From Ferruginibacter sp. (GTDB lineage Bacteria > Bacteroidota > Bacteroidia > Chitinophagales > Chitinophagaceae), in NCBI GenBank assembly GCA_019638575.1, contig JAHBTN010000004.1, positions 149,600-213,599 on the forward strand: a stretch of DNA of 64,000 nt. The letters run 5' to 3'. This document shows, piece by piece, positions 8,019-17,933 of the stretch. How positions within the stretch are numbered: position 1 is the first letter of the stretch; each line of letters starts with the position of its first letter. A program made the position numbers and the translations under genes. Under the pieces are notes generated by a model. The model was not told the origin of the DNA and did not search any database. It saw only the letters and a program-made list of their open reading frames with translations.

Positions 8019-8933
8019 ATGACCAGAAGATTCATTTATTTCATAAATCCTATTTCGGGTACCGGTAAAAAAACATTTGTACGGGAATGCATCAGCAGTG
8101 AAACAAAAAAACAAAACATCCCATTTGAAATTATAGATACCAATGCCGCCGGCGATTATGCCTACCTGAAAAATAAAATCACATCAGAAAAAATAACTGA
8201 TGTTATCGTATGCGGTGGCGATGGCACCGTAAACCAAATTGCCAATTCGGTACAGGGAATACCGGTTAACATCGGCATCGTTCCTTCGGGAAGCGGCAAC
8301 GGGCTTGCCTTTGCTGCAAAAATTCCCAAACAGGTAAATAAAGCCCTGCAGGTGATCTTTAATGGAAATGCCATTGCGGTTGATGGTTTTTATATCAATA
8401 AAAAATTCAGTTGCATGTTATGCGGACTGGGTTTTGATGCACAGGTGGCGCATGATTTTGCCCAACAACAAAAAAGAGGGCTGGCAACTTATGTACAACA
8501 ATCGGCCAAAAATTTTTTTCGTGCAAAACCATACCCGTTTGAATTAAACATTGATGGAAAAATTTTTGACACCGAAGCTTTCTTTATCAGCATTGCCAAC
8601 AGCAACCAGTTTGGCAATAATTTTACCATTGCCCCAAGAGCAAGTTTGCACGATGGCTTGCTTGATATTGTGGTAGTGAACAAGATGAGCAAGATGCGGA
8701 TGATATGGACGGTACTAAAACAAATACGTAATGGGCAGGTACGCATGTACGAAGACAAAAAATACCATCGCAACGATATTCATTATTTTCAAACAAAAAG
8801 GCTGAACATAAAAAACCCGGCGCTTGCTCCATTGCATATTGATGGCGACCCTGCCGCCACCGCCGCCAACTTCGATATTGAAATCATTGAAAAAGCATTT
8901 ACACTGCTTATGCCTGCATTAGCGGCCAAGTAA
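8019..8933 (+). CDS. Diacylglycerol kinase family lipid kinase (DagK/YegS-like)
   Basis: A 304-residue cytosolic or membrane-associated enzyme expected to phosphorylate a lipid alcohol such as diacylglycerol using ATP. The nucleotide-binding motif VIVCGGDGTVNQIA and the loop PSGSGNGLAFA are intact, and the N-terminal FINPISGTGKK is the family's usual opening. The C-terminal beta-sandwich ends with PLHIDGDPA, also characteristic. Length is normal for the family. Its 3' end overlaps that of the convergent patatin gene by 15 bp. The exact lipid substrate cannot be inferred. Confidence 0.9.
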   Translation: MTRRFIYFINPISGTGKKTFVRECISSETKKQNIPFEIIDTNAAGDYAYLKNKITSEKITDVIVCGGDGTVNQIANSVQGIPVNIGIVPSGSGNGLAFAAKIPKQVNKALQVIFNGNAIAVDGFYINKKFSCMLCGLGFDAQVAHDFAQQQKRGLATYVQQSAKNFFRAKPYPFELNIDGKIFDTEAFFISIANSNQFGNNFTIAPRASLHDGLLDIVVVNKMSKMRMIWTVLKQIRNGQVRMYEDKKYHRNDIHYFQTKRLNIKNPALAPLHIDGDPAATAANFDIEIIEKAFTLLMPALAAK

Positions 8934-11138
8934 ATGTAATATCCGCTGCAGCGATGCCTGGTTAAATGCATTGTTGAAAGATTCTTTTATATCTCTTTTT
9001 TCGGTTGCCGTTAAATGAAAGTTGAGTGCGGCGCCTTTATCATTGGCCTGCGGCTGGTACATAAAAATGGTGCGTTGCAGGTTAAGCGTACTGTCATCCT
9101 GCAGGTAACTGTATTGGTCAGTCTCAGAATAATCTTGTTGCTTTTGCCAGTTATGCTGCAGCATGGTACCCGGCTTTATGATGAAATCGGTTACCGACCC
9201 TGTTTCATAAGGCTCTTGCCAGTTGTCGAGCATACGGTCTCTAAGTTGCACAATCACCACGTGGCTTGTATTTTCTTTAAGCCAGTCTTTAAAGTTTTCA
9301 ATAAAGCGGAGTGTTGTTTCTAATCCAAAATTATCCCGCAGGCCGGCATCCATCACATCAATAACAGGGTTGCTGGGTAACCATACGCTTGGCAATACGT
9401 AAGGGAATGTTGCATTCAAACGCAGTGCTGTAAGCAGACGTACATTCATTGGGTTTTGTTTGGCAAACATGGCTGTAAAGTCAACCGCATCGGGGCTTAC
9501 AGTATTGTCATAAACCAATTGCTGGGGTTTCATCAAAAAACTGATAGGTTGTGTGCATATCATCATCCGCCTTCCATCACGGGTAATGGTTGAGTTAAAA
9601 ATCATTAATGGAATGGCAGCATTTTTTTCATCGGCTATATAATCGCCCAATTGTTTATTAAGTATGCCCTTAGTGTTGCTGTTAAGTTTTTCTTCAAAAG
9701 CATAGCCCCGGTCTTTCACATATTTATAATCGCCCACGGTAAATTTTTGTGCCGGCGAAAAAATATCCCTCGATACCATAGAAGAGAACAAAGGGTTTAA
9801 AAGGTCTCTTGCTATACGGTTGGTGTATGCAGGATCGTTCATATTAACAGTACTGTCTTTCTGTTGCAGCCTGTACAACTCACGGTAATACGTGGCCGCC
9901 AACATGCCACCACTGGCGCCGTTAATCATCATAGTATGGTTAAAAAATTTACCGTTGGTTACACTGTCTAGTTTTTGAAGCGTATTCATCACAAAAGTGC
10001 CGCTGCGTAAACCGCCACCGCTAACATTTATAAAAAACATCACGGGCTTTTCTTCGCTTTGCTTTTTTTTCCAGTTGTTGAGGATAGCAATCATATTGGC
10101 CTTGTCTGATTCAATATTTGCAGGCGAACAAAGTTTTTGTAACGATACCTTATCATAATCGGGCCTGCTTAGTTTGCTGATATAATTAAGGCCATAAGCT
10201 TTGTTACGGGTGTCGATGATTTCGTTTTTGTAAAGTATATCAACAATAAAAAGCAGTCCAATAAAAAATGCCAGGCTCCAGCTTTGTAAAAAATACGATA
10301 AGGCGCCAATAACAGCAGTCATTGCGGCAAAAAATATAAGTATGCTGGCTGCTGCCGGCACCTGGAAAACAGGCTTATCCATAAAAAAACCAATCACAAT
10401 TAAAAACACAAATGCCAATACAATGCTGATGATGGCAGCAAAATGATGCCTTGTAAACACCAGGTTTAAATACTCCCTGTTATAGTGCGCCACGTTTCTT
10501 ACTTTACGAAAACGGAATCCTTTGCCCAGGTAATAACTCACTTTCATGCCAAAATTTTCATGATCTTCCTGCTGTTGCGAATAGTGTTGGTTAAAATGGC
10601 GGTCCATTTCTATGATAGGTGTAATGGTGCGTTGTATAGTTTTTTCAGCGCCAAAAAAATATGCGAAAGAAATTGCCAGAATAAAAATTAATCCGCCCAA
10701 AATTCCTAATACAATAATGGCAGTTTCACCAACACTCATCAGTTCTTTCTGCCTGTCAAACGAAGCCAGTTTAACAAAATAAAACAACAGGAAAAGCAGC
10801 GGCAGCACTGCGTTATTGATGCAATATTTTAAAAATGGTTTAGCCGTTGTTGCCAAAAACCTGCATCGCTTGCTATGCAATATAAAGGTGGTGATATTCC
10901 AGCTCATTATAAAAACCCCAATAGCCATGCCAACAATTGATGCACTTAAAGCGTCTACGCTGCCCAGGTATTCAGGAGTAAAAAATAATGCATCAGCACC
11001 GTAGTCTTTCATAAAAACGCTGTTGATAGTACTGCCAAGTATATACCAAAACACCAGCAACACCTGGAATTTCCTGAAATGTAAAATGAATAGTTGAACA
11101 GGGAACGAATAATAAATATCTTTCAGAAGTTGCTTCAT
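8919..11138 (-). CDS. Membrane-anchored patatin-like phospholipase
   Basis: The start was put at the ATG at 11136-11138 (MKQLLKDIYYSF); an in-frame ATG 16 codons upstream is possible. About seven hydrophobic segments in the N-terminal half (for example VLLVFWYILGSTINSVFM, ASILIFFAAMTAVIGALSYF) are followed by a patatin domain. The oxyanion loop VSGGGLRSGTF, the nucleophile elbow NGASGGMLAA (GxSxG) and the Asp of the dyad in DAGLRDNFGLET are all present, so hydrolase activity on acyl lipids is expected. Fusion of many transmembrane helices to patatin is less common than the soluble form. It is convergent with the lipid kinase gene, and the stop codons overlap. Confidence 0.85.
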   Translation of the reverse strand: MKQLLKDIYYSFPVQLFILHFRKFQVLLVFWYILGSTINSVFMKDYGADALFFTPEYLGSVDALSASIVGMAIGVFIMSWNITTFILHSKRCRFLATTAKPFLKYCINNAVLPLLFLLFYFVKLASFDRQKELMSVGETAIIVLGILGGLIFILAISFAYFFGAEKTIQRTITPIIEMDRHFNQHYSQQQEDHENFGMKVSYYLGKGFRFRKVRNVAHYNREYLNLVFTRHHFAAIISIVLAFVFLIVIGFFMDKPVFQVPAAASILIFFAAMTAVIGALSYFLQSWSLAFFIGLLFIVDILYKNEIIDTRNKAYGLNYISKLSRPDYDKVSLQKLCSPANIESDKANMIAILNNWKKKQSEEKPVMFFINVSGGGLRSGTFVMNTLQKLDSVTNGKFFNHTMMINGASGGMLAATYYRELYRLQQKDSTVNMNDPAYTNRIARDLLNPLFSSMVSRDIFSPAQKFTVGDYKYVKDRGYAFEEKLNSNTKGILNKQLGDYIADEKNAAIPLMIFNSTITRDGRRMMICTQPISFLMKPQQLVYDNTVSPDAVDFTAMFAKQNPMNVRLLTALRLNATFPYVLPSVWLPSNPVIDVMDAGLRDNFGLETTLRFIENFKDWLKENTSHVVIVQLRDRMLDNWQEPYETGSVTDFIIKPGTMLQHNWQKQQDYSETDQYSYLQDDSTLNLQRTIFMYQPQANDKGAALNFHLTATEKRDIKESFNNAFNQASLQRILHLLGR

Positions 11139-11221
11139 GAACAAACAGCGTTTTTTAAAATTACTTATAAAAAACACATTCAGCAAACCTTGTATTTACA
11201 TATAATAACTACATAAATCAA

Positions 11222-12274
11222 TCATACTGCTTTTCTTCTTACAACAAAAATCAGCGATACAATAACCGTCAAAAGCATCATAGCTGTAAACTGATGCAGC
11301 ACACCAAGTACTACAAGCCGGTTAGCATGTACGGCGTTAAGCACTGTTAATATGCCAAGCGTAACCTGTGTTAACACTAATAAAAAAACAGCCAACTTAA
11401 GCCTGTTGAATAATTTATTGCCTGTAATATTTTTTGATTTGAACCACCAGGCGGCAATCAATATCAGTAATAAATATGCAAGGCCACGATGAATAAAATG
11501 AACGGTAAGCGGATTATTAACCAGGTTGACCGTAGTAGGCGATAGCTCCCACATGCCGGCAGGCGCCATGCTACCATTGATATCGGGCCAGGTAGGCGCT
11601 ATAACAGCGGCACGTAAACCTGCCATAAAACCACCGTATATCAATTGTAAAAACATTACAACCAGTATGCCCAATAAAAAGTTTTTAAGTTTTGAATGTA
11701 CAACAAGCTGATGTTTTTTAATTAGCATGCTTAATGCAAACCATAAAGTATAACAAAGTAATCCAAGCGCTGCAATAAAATGAGTGGTAAGCTCTACATG
11801 GCCAACAAAATATTTTTGGGGTACCAGCCCGCTTTTAACCATAAACCAACCTATAAAACCCTGCAAGCCACCTAGTATAAAAAGGATGATCATTGGCTTA
11901 ACCATCCCTTTATTAAATTTTTTAGTTGCCACAAAATATATGAAGCCAACTAAAAATACCAGCCCCATCAATCGTGCCCATGTACGGTGAAACCATTCCC
12001 AGAAAAAAATAAATTTAAACTCAGACAGGGAAAAATATTTATGAACATATTTGAACTGATCGGTGCCTTTATATTTATCAAACTCAGCCTGCCAGGCTGT
12101 ATGGTTAAGTGGTGGCAAGGCGCCGGTAATGGGTTTCCATTCTGTTATTGAAAGGCCCGATTCGGTTAGCCTGGTAATACCGCCCAGCAAAACTTGTATA
12201 ATTATCATGCCCACACCAATCAATAACCAGGTGGCAACTTGCCGCTGCGCTTGCTGTTGTTGTAAATTATCCAT
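11222..12274 (-). CDS. ctaA: Heme A synthase (CtaA/COX15)
   Basis: A 350-residue integral membrane protein with eight predicted helices, which oxidises the C8 methyl of heme O to a formyl group to give heme A for cytochrome c oxidase. Family signatures are present: GGITRLTESGLSITEWKPI, the first histidine in WFHRTWARLMG, the second in VGHVELTTHFI, and the C-terminal pair in VHFIHRGLAYLL and GVLHQFTAMM. This matches the type-2 (COX15-like) form with the long first loop. It stands alone, divergent from the RNase HII gene; the other cytochrome oxidase genes are not in the window. Confidence 0.95.
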   Translation of the reverse strand: MDNLQQQQAQRQVATWLLIGVGMIIIQVLLGGITRLTESGLSITEWKPITGALPPLNHTAWQAEFDKYKGTDQFKYVHKYFSLSEFKFIFFWEWFHRTWARLMGLVFLVGFIYFVATKKFNKGMVKPMIILFILGGLQGFIGWFMVKSGLVPQKYFVGHVELTTHFIAALGLLCYTLWFALSMLIKKHQLVVHSKLKNFLLGILVVMFLQLIYGGFMAGLRAAVIAPTWPDINGSMAPAGMWELSPTTVNLVNNPLTVHFIHRGLAYLLLILIAAWWFKSKNITGNKLFNRLKLAVFLLVLTQVTLGILTVLNAVHANRLVVLGVLHQFTAMMLLTVIVSLIFVVRRKAV

Positions 12275-12353
12275 TGCAGCCGCAAATGTACATAAGCATA
12301 GTTGCTTTATTAAAAATGAATTGTTTTATTATTGTTTTGGTTGATATTTGTTA

Positions 12354-12932
12354 ATGCAGATGTTAGCATCTTATTTACATACAAATTTTATTGAAGCCGG
12401 TGTAGATGAAGCCGGCCGTGGTTGTTATGCAGGGCCAGTTTTTGCAGCAGCGGTAATTTTACCAAAAGATTTTCATCATCCATTGTTAAACGATAGCAAG
12501 CAATTAAATGAAAAGCAGCGTAACCTGTTAAGGCCGGTGATAGAAAAAGAAAGTATTGCATTTGGAGTTGCATCAGTTAACAACGAAACTATTGATGCAA
12601 TAAATATTTTACAGGCCAGTTATTTAGCCATGCATCTTGCTATAGACAAACTAAAAACTTATCCCGAATTTTTATTGATTGATGGTAACCGTTTTAAACC
12701 ATATAAAAAATTACCACACCAATGTATTGTAAAGGGCGATGGAAAATTTGCATCAATTGCTGCTGCCAGCATTCTTGCAAAAACATACCGGGATGAGTTT
12801 ATGCAAACAATACACAAAGAATACAGCCATTATGGTTGGGATAAAAATAAAGGTTACGGCACGGCTTACCATCGCAAGGCAATTAGTCGGTTTGGCCTAT
12901 GTATGTACCATCGTAAAAGTTATAACATATAA
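12354..12932 (+). CDS. rnhB: Ribonuclease HII
   Basis: About 192 residues; ATG codons at 12354 and 12360 are both possible and differ by two residues. RNase HII cuts the RNA strand of RNA-DNA hybrids and single ribonucleotides in DNA. The catalytic motif GVDEAGRGCYAGPV supplies the first Asp-Glu pair, LLIDGNRF the next Asp, and the SIAAASILAKTYRDEF block with the last acidic residue is conserved, as is GYGTAYHRKAI near the end. Length is typical. It is divergent from ctaA with about 80 bp between them and convergent with the YrdC/YciO gene. Confidence 0.95.
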   Translation: MQMLASYLHTNFIEAGVDEAGRGCYAGPVFAAAVILPKDFHHPLLNDSKQLNEKQRNLLRPVIEKESIAFGVASVNNETIDAINILQASYLAMHLAIDKLKTYPEFLLIDGNRFKPYKKLPHQCIVKGDGKFASIAAASILAKTYRDEFMQTIHKEYSHYGWDKNKGYGTAYHRKAISRFGLCMYHRKSYNI

Positions 12933-12957
12933 CTGGCGTTTCTTATTATAAAAGTCA

Positions 12958-13566
12958 TCACTCTTCCCACAAACCCTGTCCCTGCCTAATGATTTGCCAG
13001 TCGCTTGTTGTACAATCAACCACTGTTGAAGGCACCATGCTACCAATGCCACCGTCAATTACAAAATCAACCTTATCGCCAAAGTTTTCATAAATCACTT
13101 CGGGGTCGGTGTACTCTTCTACCAAATCGCCGGGCAGCGATGCACTCAGTATTGGGTTGCCCAGTTCTTCTAAAATATGGCGGCAAATATTATTATCGGG
13201 CACCCTAATGCCCACCGTTGATTTTTTGCTTTGCAAAATTTTTGGCACTTGTTTGCTGGCAGGTAAAATAAAAGTGTATGGGCCGGGCAAATAACTTTTT
13301 AACATACGGTACAGTGGCGTATCAATACTTTTTGTGTAATCGCTTAAATGGCTTAGGTCTCTGCAAATAAAAGATAGCTGTGCTTTTTGAGGATCTACAT
13401 TTTTTATTTTACAAATTTGAGTTATTGCCTTATGCTGATTAATATCGCAACCCAAACCATAAATAGTATCGGTAGGGTAAATGATAACACCGCCATCCTT
13501 CAGGCATTCGGCCACCTGCCTTATAAGCCTTTGTTGTGGATCTTGAGGATGAATGCTGATGAGCAC
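12958..13566 (-). CDS. Sua5/YrdC/YciO-family protein (threonylcarbamoyl-AMP synthase-like)
   Basis: A 202-residue single-domain YrdC fold. GGVIIYPTDTIYGLGCD, KNVDPQKAQLSFICRDLSHL, LPGPYTFILPASK and STVGIRVPDN are the conserved ATP/threonine/carbonate-binding segments. The spacing and the RDLSHLSDYTKSID block fit the YciO branch better than the TsaC or two-domain Sua5 branch, so a role in the t6A modification of tRNA is likely by family but not certain. No signal peptide. It is divergent from the PfkB-type kinase gene. Confidence 0.85.
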   Translation of the reverse strand: MLISIHPQDPQQRLIRQVAECLKDGGVIIYPTDTIYGLGCDINQHKAITQICKIKNVDPQKAQLSFICRDLSHLSDYTKSIDTPLYRMLKSYLPGPYTFILPASKQVPKILQSKKSTVGIRVPDNNICRHILEELGNPILSASLPGDLVEEYTDPEVIYENFGDKVDFVIDGGIGSMVPSTVVDCTTSDWQIIRQGQGLWEE

Positions 13567-13667
13567 AATGATAATGTTAAACTGTTACCTGCAAATGTAA
13601 TGGTTCACCATAATCTAAACCTTTCTTTTTATCAGTCTATCACAACCTAAAAATCATTTTAATCATT

Positions 13668-13675
13668 TACTTTTG
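13668..13675 (+). promoter_or_regulatory. Bacteroidota -7 promoter element for the PfkB-type kinase
   Basis: TACTTTTG matches the TAnnTTTG consensus exactly and lies 22 bp before the ATG at 13698, giving a short leader. No clear TTTG at -33 is seen. Confidence 0.5.
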
Positions 13676-13697
13676 CCCCAAATTTAAAAATAACCTT

Positions 13698-14621
13698 ATG
13701 TCAGTAATATGTGTTGGTACCATGGCTTTTGATGCCATTGAAACTCCTTTTGGTAAAACAGACAAAATAATAGGCGGCTCGGGCACTTATGTTGCGTATG
13801 CTGCCAGTAATTTTTTAACGCCGGTACAGCAAATATCTATTGTAGGTTACGATTTTCCGGAAGAAGAAATGAACGAACTAAAAAAACGTGGCGTGCAACT
13901 TGAAGGTGTTGAAATTGTAAAAGACAAAAAATCTTTTTTTTGGAGCGGTAAATATCATTTAGATATGAACAGCCGGGATACATTGGTTACAGATTTAAAT
14001 GTATTGGAAGATTTTAACCCGGTGGTGCCAGACTCTTACCAGGGTGCAAGTTTTTTAATGCTTGGCAACCTTATGCCCAAATTGCAAATGAGCGTTATTG
14101 ACCAGTTAAAGGTTAGGCCCAAGCTGATAGTGATGGATACCATGAATTTTTGGATGGATGTTGCTATGGATGATTTAAAAGCTGTTTTAAAAAAAGTAGA
14201 TGTGTTATTGGTGAATGATGCCGAAGCCCGTCAATTAAGCGGAGAACTTTCGCTGGTAAAAGCAGCCCGGGAAATTATTAACATGGGGCCTCAATTCCTG
14301 ATTATAAAAAAGGGCGAACATGGCGCCCTGTTGTTTCATAAAGACCATGTGTTTTTTGCACCAGCTTTACCGCTTGAAGAAGTATTTGACCCCACCGGCG
14401 CAGGCGATACTTTTGCCGGGGGCTTTATTGGCCATCTTGCAAAAACAGGAGACATTAGTTACGAAAACATGAAAACTGCCATTATTGTTGGAAGCGCCAT
14501 GGCAAGTTTTTGTGTTGAAAAATTTGGACCCGACAGGTTGAAAGAGATAAACAAAGAAGATATAGATGCACGCCTTGCTGAATTTGTGCAATTAGTAAAT
14601 TTCGATATTGACCTGGTTTAA
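13698..14621 (+). CDS. PfkB-family sugar/nucleoside kinase
   Basis: A 307-residue cytosolic kinase of the ribokinase fold. The N-terminal substrate-side glycine motif (IIGGSGTYVAYAASNFL) and the C-terminal PfkB signature with the catalytic base (DPTGAGDTFAGGFIGHLA, Asp of GAGD) are intact. LIIKKGEHGALLF forms part of the ATP site. The substrate (ribose, adenosine, fructose-like sugars or others) cannot be decided from the sequence. It is preceded by a consensus promoter element and followed 100 bp later by a small membrane protein gene on the same strand. Confidence 0.88.
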   Translation: MSVICVGTMAFDAIETPFGKTDKIIGGSGTYVAYAASNFLTPVQQISIVGYDFPEEEMNELKKRGVQLEGVEIVKDKKSFFWSGKYHLDMNSRDTLVTDLNVLEDFNPVVPDSYQGASFLMLGNLMPKLQMSVIDQLKVRPKLIVMDTMNFWMDVAMDDLKAVLKKVDVLLVNDAEARQLSGELSLVKAAREIINMGPQFLIIKKGEHGALLFHKDHVFFAPALPLEEVFDPTGAGDTFAGGFIGHLAKTGDISYENMKTAIIVGSAMASFCVEKFGPDRLKEINKEDIDARLAEFVQLVNFDIDLV

Positions 14622-14721
14622 TATATACTTTATTGCTTTGCCACTTTACCTATATAATTTTTAAAAACAATTTTAACCGAGTACTGTTTTAGAATTTATA
14701 ATTACAATCAATTTTATAATA

Positions 14722-15012
14722 ATGCTCGAAATTGTACTTCTTTATTTTCTTGCCAAAAACATAGGCAACCTGGCCATTAAAAAAGGGCTGCCGCCGCTTA
14801 AGTGGAAAATAACAATGATTGCTAACTGGATACTTTTTGAATTTACAGGTATGTTTTTAGGTATAAGTTTTTTTGGAACAGGCAACTTAATTGGCCTGAT
14901 GGCCATTGGGCTTGCAAGCGCTTTTGGTGGTTATTTACTTATTAGGTATATACTTGAAAAAAAGCCCAATGACAGTACTTTAGACGGTTTTGGTGATTGG
15001 GAAAACCGATAA
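14722..15012 (+). CDS. Small hypothetical membrane protein
   Basis: The 96-residue product has a short N-terminal hydrophobic stretch (EIVLLYFLAKNIGNLAI), a second helix (ITMIANWILFEFTGMFLGI) and a third (LIGLMAIGLASAFGGYLLI), ending in a polar acidic tail (NDSTLDGFGDWENR). It resembles many unnamed Bacteroidota inner-membrane proteins with a conserved N-terminal K-G-x-P-P-x-K-W segment. Function is not known. It could be co-transcribed with the kinase gene upstream. Confidence 0.7.
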   Translation: MLEIVLLYFLAKNIGNLAIKKGLPPLKWKITMIANWILFEFTGMFLGISFFGTGNLIGLMAIGLASAFGGYLLIRYILEKKPNDSTLDGFGDWENR

Positions 15013-15047
15013 CTTAGCTATATTGCTGTTTTAACTACCAGGATGAA

Positions 15048-17660
15048 TTAATTTCTTCTTGCCAGCACTATCGTATTCTTAAACTGTTTTTTCTTACCAT
15101 CCAGGTTAAATACTTCGGTGTAGATGATGTAAATACCTACGGCCAGTTTCTGAAATTTTTCGCCCAGCCCATCCCATCTAAAACTTCCTTTGGTACCGCA
15201 TAAAGCATTGCGTTGTAAATACCTTACCGCACGGCCATTGGCATCAAATATGGTGATGTTAGCTACATAGCCCGGCGATGGAAAACTGTAATCAATCGTT
15301 GCAAAATCATCCATGCCATCATTATCGGGTGAAACAATTTCGGGCGAAACTGCAATATCGCCCTGTACCTGCATATCAATACGGTACTGCGAATTTTTAT
15401 ACGTTGGTGTTCCGTATCCTACGCTGCTTGCAGCCGAATGCCAGTTATCCTCGTTTTGTGTGGCTGCATCATAGTCTATCCTTTCCAGTGCCACTCCTTC
15501 TTTATTATCTAAAAGTTTAAAATGCCATTTATCGCTGTACAATAGTTCGTCGGTTATTTTTCCCTGTTCGTTTAATATTACCACATTGCTTTTATCATCA
15601 TTGTACGATGGCATGCTTACTTCTACAAATGCATCGGGGTTCATGGTTATAAAATCTCTTTTTACAACAGATGCATCGGATGTTACCACGATAAAATCCT
15701 GCGGATACAATAAATTGGTTTCGGTGCTAAGTTGCGCAATACTGCTTACCGTGCCTGCCGAATTCCTGTTGGCTATATACAGGTTTTTTAAATCAATCAC
15801 TTTACTTGTTCGGTTATACAGTTCCACGTAATCTACACCCGTAGGTATGGGGTTAAATAATATTTCATTTATCACCACATCAAAACTATCGGTGGCAGAT
15901 GCAAGCCCCAGCTTTACGGTATTGTTTGTACCAATGGCATTGCCCACGCAATCGGTAAGCGCCGATGCTGTAACTGTATATACTTTATTACGCACCAATG
16001 GTACATTTAGTTGTAGCGCCACTTTGCTAAAACCCGGCGCTATGGCATTGGCCGTTTGTGGCGTACCAACACCATCGCTGATGTTGTAATTAGCCGCCAC
16101 AGCAGCTTTTACCACATCAACCGGTTCATCAAATACCAATACCACATGTACGCTATCAGTTGCATAAGCCCTAAGCAATCGGGGCGATGTGTTATCTGCA
16201 TTAACGCCATCTACCGAATTTTTTTGACCAGGTGTTCCACCCTTTACATCATTGCTTGCTATCCAGTTGCTAAACCCATTGCAGGGATTTTTTGTATCAA
16301 TCATTTCCAATGACCATCCACCGTCTTTTTTCAATTCGTTTTGAAACCATTTATCGGTATAATTAACCGAATGTATGATGGCGCCGGATGCATCGTATAA
16401 CGATAACTGATCGCCTCCATTATCAAGCGACGGAAAACTGGTTACCGCAATAACATTTCCATAAGCCATCATGGCAGCAACGGCGCTACCGGTACATACT
16501 ATCACAAAACTATCGGGCTGCAAAACAAAAGCAGGCATAGCCCCGCTTTGACCGGTAATATCGCCAATACGCCAGCCCAATAAATTAATAGGGAAAGCAG
16601 TGGTATTTTTCAATTCTATCCATTCATTATTAGGCAGGGCCACAGGTGGCGATGGGTCGGCCATTATTTCATCAATAACTATATCATAAAGTTTTGGCGT
16701 GTAAAAACTAAAATTAGAAGTGCCGTTGCTGATTGCATTACCCGAAAGATCGGTAACAGCATTTACAGTAAGCTGGTAAATGGTTCCGTTAGCAAAAGCG
16801 CTTGCAAATACTAAATGCACTAATGCCGAGTTAACATTATCTCTTACTGCAGATACCGGCATACCAATGCCGTTGTTGGCCATATAGTTTGATGATATTT
16901 GGCTGCTGGCAAGTTCAACCGGTTCGTTAAACAATACATCTACTGCTGTGGATGATATAGCTGTTGATGAAATGATAGAAGGCGGTGTAACATCCGGCAC
17001 GTAAGCTTTCACTTCTATATCGTCAAAAAAATGCCGTTGAAAAAAACTGGCAGTGCTTTGTTTTACCAGGATGCCAAAATAGGCTGATGTAAGATAAGTT
17101 GCATCGGTAACCACGCCTTCATTAAAATAACTGTTGCCGGTACCGCTTAAATCTCTTGATAAATTCCATTGATTGGCAGCATTCCTAAAAACTTTAATCT
17201 TCATCACATTATTGCTTGTGTTTAATACACCGTTAACCCCATCAATAATTTTTACAATGGCGCCGCCTGCATCTTTCCTGTACAGCGATATTTCGTCATC
17301 GGTATTACCAATACGTACAAAATAACCGGTGGTAGAGTTGAGGCTGATATCGCTGGCAGATGCGGTTAAATACACGTCAATATAATTGGCCGATGAAGGA
17401 TTGAATGTAATTTGTGTATAAAACTCCCATTGGGCTGTTGTAGCCATTGTACTGGCAGTACTTAAATAAAAAGTACTGTTGGCAACAGTATTGTTGCTTT
17501 GCAGCTGTAATGAAGGGTTAACAACCCAATCGGCTGTATTGCCTACCCATGTGGGGTTAGAGGTAAAATCACCGTCGGCAAAATTATCAGTAAACTGGCT
17601 ATATCCTTTTGTAATAAACAAAAAGAAAAAACCGGTGATGATAAGTTGTTTTAATCTCAT
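15048..17660 (-). CDS. Secreted lamin-tail-domain protein with type IX secretion-like C-terminus
   Basis: The 870-residue product starts with a signal peptide (MRLKQLIITGFFFLFITKG). It then has a beta-sandwich N-terminal region, an SbsA/Big-like Ig domain (from about 225, DVTPPSIISSTAISSTAVDV), a lamin tail domain (from about 330, VIDEIMADPSPP, EWIELKN), a second Ig-like domain (from about 490), a second lamin tail domain (from about 595, VVINEILFNPIP, YVELYNR) and a C-terminal module (SPDNDGMDDFATIDYSF, SFRWDGLGEKF, LAVGIYIIYTEVF) of the kind used for type IX secretion or FlgD-like assembly. It is predicted to be exported to the cell surface. The ligand or role is unknown. Confidence 0.85.
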   Translation of the reverse strand: MRLKQLIITGFFFLFITKGYSQFTDNFADGDFTSNPTWVGNTADWVVNPSLQLQSNNTVANSTFYLSTASTMATTAQWEFYTQITFNPSSANYIDVYLTASASDISLNSTTGYFVRIGNTDDEISLYRKDAGGAIVKIIDGVNGVLNTSNNVMKIKVFRNAANQWNLSRDLSGTGNSYFNEGVVTDATYLTSAYFGILVKQSTASFFQRHFFDDIEVKAYVPDVTPPSIISSTAISSTAVDVLFNEPVELASSQISSNYMANNGIGMPVSAVRDNVNSALVHLVFASAFANGTIYQLTVNAVTDLSGNAISNGTSNFSFYTPKLYDIVIDEIMADPSPPVALPNNEWIELKNTTAFPINLLGWRIGDITGQSGAMPAFVLQPDSFVIVCTGSAVAAMMAYGNVIAVTSFPSLDNGGDQLSLYDASGAIIHSVNYTDKWFQNELKKDGGWSLEMIDTKNPCNGFSNWIASNDVKGGTPGQKNSVDGVNADNTSPRLLRAYATDSVHVVLVFDEPVDVVKAAVAANYNISDGVGTPQTANAIAPGFSKVALQLNVPLVRNKVYTVTASALTDCVGNAIGTNNTVKLGLASATDSFDVVINEILFNPIPTGVDYVELYNRTSKVIDLKNLYIANRNSAGTVSSIAQLSTETNLLYPQDFIVVTSDASVVKRDFITMNPDAFVEVSMPSYNDDKSNVVILNEQGKITDELLYSDKWHFKLLDNKEGVALERIDYDAATQNEDNWHSAASSVGYGTPTYKNSQYRIDMQVQGDIAVSPEIVSPDNDGMDDFATIDYSFPSPGYVANITIFDANGRAVRYLQRNALCGTKGSFRWDGLGEKFQKLAVGIYIIYTEVFNLDGKKKQFKNTIVLARRN

Positions 17661-17777
17661 AAATAGTTGGGTTATGTAATAAAGATAACTTTTTTAACGG
17701 GTTTAATTAGGTTAAAAAGCAAATAATAAAACAGTGCTTTTTAATCAACAGGTTATAATTCAACACCCGTTTTTTAT

Positions 17778-17809
17778 TTTGGCTGAATTGGGTTTTGTGT
17801 TTAATTTCG
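17778..17809 (+). promoter_or_regulatory. Promoter of asd
   Basis: TTTG at 17778-17781 and TAATTTCG at 17802-17809 are separated by 20 bp, close to the Bacteroidota -33/-7 consensus with one mismatch in the -7 box. Transcription would start near 17815, leaving about 140 nt of leader before the asd ATG at 17958. Confidence 0.5.
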
Positions 17810-17905
17810 AAGCGCAATGATAAAATATAAACATACTTGTTTTACTAAAAAGCCCAACCATTAAGGGAAAGCATAAGTGTAATGATGTATGTATCAAAAT
17901 AACTG

Positions 17906-17933
17906 GCCTTCCCAAAAACGGGAGGCTTTTTTT
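17906..17933 (+). terminator. Terminator-like hairpin in the asd leader (possible attenuator)
   Basis: A GC-rich stem of seven pairs with one bulged T (gccttccc against gggaggc, loop of six) is followed at once by seven T residues, the form of an intrinsic terminator. It lies 24 bp before the asd ATG, inside the transcript, with no upstream gene on this strand to terminate. The segment gggaaagc at 17865-17872 matches the reverse complement of gccttccc at 7 of 8 positions, so it could form a competing antiterminator. Confidence 0.55.

Noticed and set aside
12958-13566. Calling the YrdC-fold gene tsaC outright
   Set aside because: The spacing and the RDLSHLSDY segment fit the YciO branch as well or better, so I left the symbol empty.
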